This document shows positions 4,751-6,973 of a stretch of 6,973 nt of DNA, in pieces. Origin of the DNA: Spirochaetaceae bacterium. GTDB taxonomy: Bacteria; Spirochaetota; Spirochaetia; SZUA-6; Fen-1364. Position numbers and translations under genes: made by a program. Under the pieces are notes generated by a model, which was given only the letters and a program-made list of their open reading frames with translations, ran no database searches and was not told where the DNA came from. Each line of letters begins with the position of its first letter. The first letter of the stretch is position 1. The stretch lies in the NCBI GenBank assembly GCA_003141795.1, contig PLNO01000167.1, forward strand, positions 1 through 6,973. Reading direction: 5' to 3'.

Positions 4751-6973
4751 ATGCAATACGTGCTGACGCGGAACCCTCGGTGGATCGTAGTCGTGCTTCT
4801 ATCGGGCATGATCGGACTCCTGCTGCCCGCTCCCGTGCGCGCCGATTCGTACCAGGACGCGATCCAGGAGGGCAATCGGCTCTACGAGGCGAGGAAGTAC
4901 GACAAGGCGATGGCCGCTCTTTACAAGGCGGCTTCCGCGCCGGACGCGAGCACCGCCGCCACAGCCTGCGCGTACCTGGGACTCTGCGCCTACCAGCTGG
5001 GAGATCGTGATCAGACCATCACGTGGTTCCAGCGCGCCCTGGAGAAGCAGCCGCGCTATCTCTGGGTGCTGGAGAGCCTGAGCACGGTCTACTTTGCCGC
5101 ACGGGACGACTACGCCAGGGCGATGCCGCTTGCCGAAAGAGCGGAAGCGCTGGATTCCGTCAATCCGGATCTGTACTACAGCATGGCCTGCTATCATGCG
5201 GTGGCGGACCATGCGGCACAGGCTTTCCACTACCTCGACAAGGCAATTTACTTCGGATACACGGACTTCGACGGCTTATCGGCGCGGGCAGAGCTCGCAT
5301 CGGTTCGGACCAGCGAGCCGTTCAAGAAGCTCCTGTCGCACCTCGATTCGATCACTGCCGGCGGGAAACTCCTCGATGAGGCAGCGAAGAAGCGTGAATC
5401 CGGGGCCGATGACGAAGCCCTTCAGCTCTACATGGATGCCCTGGATCGTTACGAGGAGGCGCTCGGCCCGGACAGCGTGACCTCGACCGTCGTCCTGAAT
5501 GCCCTCGGCACGCTGAGCGCATCCGCGGGTCAGCCGGATGCGGCCATCACCTTCCACGAGAAAGCGCTGGCGATCCGCACGAAGCTGCTGGGGGCGGCTC
5601 ACCCCAACGTCGCGCAGAGCCTCAACCAGCTCGGCCTCGCGCACAACGCCAAGGCCGAGTACGATCTGGCGATCGATTGCTATGAAAAGGCGCTGAGGAT
5701 CTGGATCGCCGCGAAGGGCGAGAAAAGCACCGACGTCGCGGACGTGTACAACAACCTGGGCGTTGCGAGCTATTTCCTCGGCGCCTATGACGATGCTGTC
5801 AAGTTCCACGAGGAGGCGCTGGCGATCCGTCTGGCAGCGCTGGGGCCGGAAAATATCGAAGTGGCGCAGAGCTGTGTCGAGCTGGGGGTCTCCTGCGCGT
5901 CCGCGGGCCACTACGAAAAAGCGATCGGCTACAACGAAAAGGCGCTTGCGATTCAGGTAAAGACGCTGGGTGAGGAGAGCCGGGAAGTCGCGGAAACCTG
6001 CAACACTCTGGGCAACAACTATCAGTCGAACGCGGCCTACGATCGCGCCATCGACTACTACCAGAGGTCGCTCGCAATCTGGACAAAGCTCCTCAGCCCG
6101 GGGAGCCAGCAGGTGGTACGTGGCTACGCCAACCTGGGCTCCGTCTCCAATGACAAGGGTGACTATAACGGCGCAATCCAGTACCTGTCGAAGGCCCTGG
6201 CTATCGAATCCGCCGCATCCGCGCCCGACCAACCGCAGGTCGTCCAGTGCTGCATCAACCTGGGGTTCTCCTACGAGCACAAGGGAGAGTACGACCAGGC
6301 CGTGGGGTACTACGAGAGAGCTGTCGCAATTCTGCTCAAGATCGTCGGTCCCGAGCACCCCGTCCTGGCGGGCACCTATGGCAATCTCGGCAACGCCTAT
6401 CAGGAGATCGGCGACTCAGGCCGGGCCATCGACTACCTTTCGAAATCGCTCGCGATCCGGCTGAAGATCCTCGGTCCGGATCACCCCGAGGTTGCGCTGT
6501 GCTACAACAACCTGGGCGGCGTCTACGAGTCCGCGGGCGACTACGATCAAGCCCTCAGCTGTTTCCAGAAGGCCCTCGCGATCCGTCTGAAGGTGCTCGA
6601 CCCGATGCATCCGGATGTCGCTCAGAGCTATCTCAACCTGGCCGGCATTTCCCTGGACAGGAAGGACTACGATCAGGCCGTCGACTGCAACCAGAAGGCC
6701 TTGGCGATATGGACGAAGATACTGGGCCCCGAGCATCCCCAGGTGGCACTCGCGTACAACAACCTGGGCGGGGCCCTCCTCGCCAGGGGCCAGCTGGAAG
6801 CGGCCATCGACGCTTTCCAGAAGGGGCTTGCTCTAGCACGAAAGCTCGGTGACCGGGAGATGTCCATACTGGCCGCGACCAACCTCGGCTACCTGCACCT
6901 TGCACTCGGGGAATATCAGGAGTCGAAGACGGCTCTCCGCGAGGGCATCGCCATCATCGAGCAGGCGCGGGGT
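4751..6973 (+). CDS. Secreted tetratricopeptide-repeat protein, kinesin-light-chain-type repeats (3' partial)
   Basis: The frame is open without a stop from ATG 4751 to the window edge: 741 codons, with the end outside. Residues 1-31 are a Sec signal peptide: R7/R10, hydrophobic core WIVVVLLSGMIGLLL, and a V-R-A site before D32. It is therefore exported, probably periplasmic or surface-associated. The first 200 residues carry degenerate TPRs (NRLYEARKYDKAMAALYKAA; LGLCAYQLGDRDQTITWFQRAL) and an FGYTDFDGL...FKKLLS segment like those ending some TPR arrays. From about 5490 follow twelve TPRs of the 42-residue TPR_12/TPR_10 type, with the pattern NNLGxxYxxxGxYDxAIxxYxKALxIxxKxLGPxHPxVA. TPR arrays are protein-binding scaffolds; no catalytic domain is seen so far and the partner is unknown. 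No Shine-Dalgarno sequence precedes the ATG, yet only this start gives the signal peptide. A downstream effector domain cannot be excluded. Confidence 0.92.
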   Translation, partial: MQYVLTRNPRWIVVVLLSGMIGLLLPAPVRADSYQDAIQEGNRLYEARKYDKAMAALYKAASAPDASTAATACAYLGLCAYQLGDRDQTITWFQRALEKQPRYLWVLESLSTVYFAARDDYARAMPLAERAEALDSVNPDLYYSMACYHAVADHAAQAFHYLDKAIYFGYTDFDGLSARAELASVRTSEPFKKLLSHLDSITAGGKLLDEAAKKRESGADDEALQLYMDALDRYEEALGPDSVTSTVVLNALGTLSASAGQPDAAITFHEKALAIRTKLLGAAHPNVAQSLNQLGLAHNAKAEYDLAIDCYEKALRIWIAAKGEKSTDVADVYNNLGVASYFLGAYDDAVKFHEEALAIRLAALGPENIEVAQSCVELGVSCASAGHYEKAIGYNEKALAIQVKTLGEESREVAETCNTLGNNYQSNAAYDRAIDYYQRSLAIWTKLLSPGSQQVVRGYANLGSVSNDKGDYNGAIQYLSKALAIESAASAPDQPQVVQCCINLGFSYEHKGEYDQAVGYYERAVAILLKIVGPEHPVLAGTYGNLGNAYQEIGDSGRAIDYLSKSLAIRLKILGPDHPEVALCYNNLGGVYESAGDYDQALSCFQKALAIRLKVLDPMHPDVAQSYLNLAGISLDRKDYDQAVDCNQKALAIWTKILGPEHPQVALAYNNLGGALLARGQLEAAIDAFQKGLALARKLGDREMSILAATNLGYLHLALGEYQESKTALREGIAIIEQARG
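5495..6910 (+). repeat. In-frame 126-base tandem repeats coding TPR units
   Basis: The Gly (or Ala) of the N-x-L-G landmark falls at 5507, 5633, 5759, 5885, 6011, 6137, 6263, 6389, 6515, 6641 and 6767, exactly 126 bases apart each time. The twelfth landmark is at 6887, a 120-base step, so that junction is two residues shorter. The tenth unit has NLA instead of NLG. Units are similar in protein but diverged in DNA, so they are an old duplication array and not a recent expansion. Confidence 0.9.

Noticed and set aside
5276..6358. Long minus-strand frame opposite the TPR array
   Set aside because: It repeats with the same 126-base period because it mirrors the TPR repeats; the plus-strand frame has the signal peptide and family motifs.

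Overview
The window has two base-composition regimes. The flanks (about 1-890 and 3120-6973) are GC-rich. The middle block (about 950-3116) is clearly richer in A and T, with many AAA/ATA/TTT codons. The flanks look like the chromosome of a GC-rich, Gram-negative-type bacterium with secreted TPR proteins and ferredoxin-fused aldo/keto reductases. The integrase remnant resembles the recombinase group I associate with spirochaetes, so Spirochaetota is my best guess, but a tentative one because no marker gene is present.

Layout, left to right: (1) the last 73 codons of an unrecognised gene (3-224). (2) A tRNA-Gly(CCC) gene (288-358) with its own consensus promoter and a strong terminator (361-388). 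(3) A broken tyrosine-recombinase (phage or island integrase) pseudogene (446-893) just past the tRNA. It keeps the N-terminal and core-binding region but has frameshifts and no catalytic domain. (4) A 329-base leader without a convincing gene (894-1222), carrying two perfect dyads. (5) A two-gene operon with overlapping reading frames, an SMC/ABC-like AAA ATPase (1223-2338) followed by a TOPRIM-like protein (2331-3116). (6) A 328-base gap (3117-3444) with a long imperfect inverted repeat and an extended -10 promoter. (7) An aldo/keto reductase with a C-terminal 2x[4Fe-4S] ferredoxin domain (3445-4626). (8) The first 741 codons of a secreted TPR protein with near-perfect 42-residue repeats (4751 to the window end, still open).

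The most interesting reading is that (3)-(5) are an island fragment inserted at tRNA-Gly, with a candidate anti-phage defence module as cargo. The ATPase would act as sensor or regulator and the TOPRIM-like protein as nuclease effector, the general architecture of the OLD, Gabija, PARIS and AbiL families. I could not assign the pair to a named system from sequence alone. The right boundary of the island is unclear, since I found no copy of the tRNA 3' end downstream. The flanking reductase and TPR genes look like ordinary chromosomal genes with no functional link to the module.
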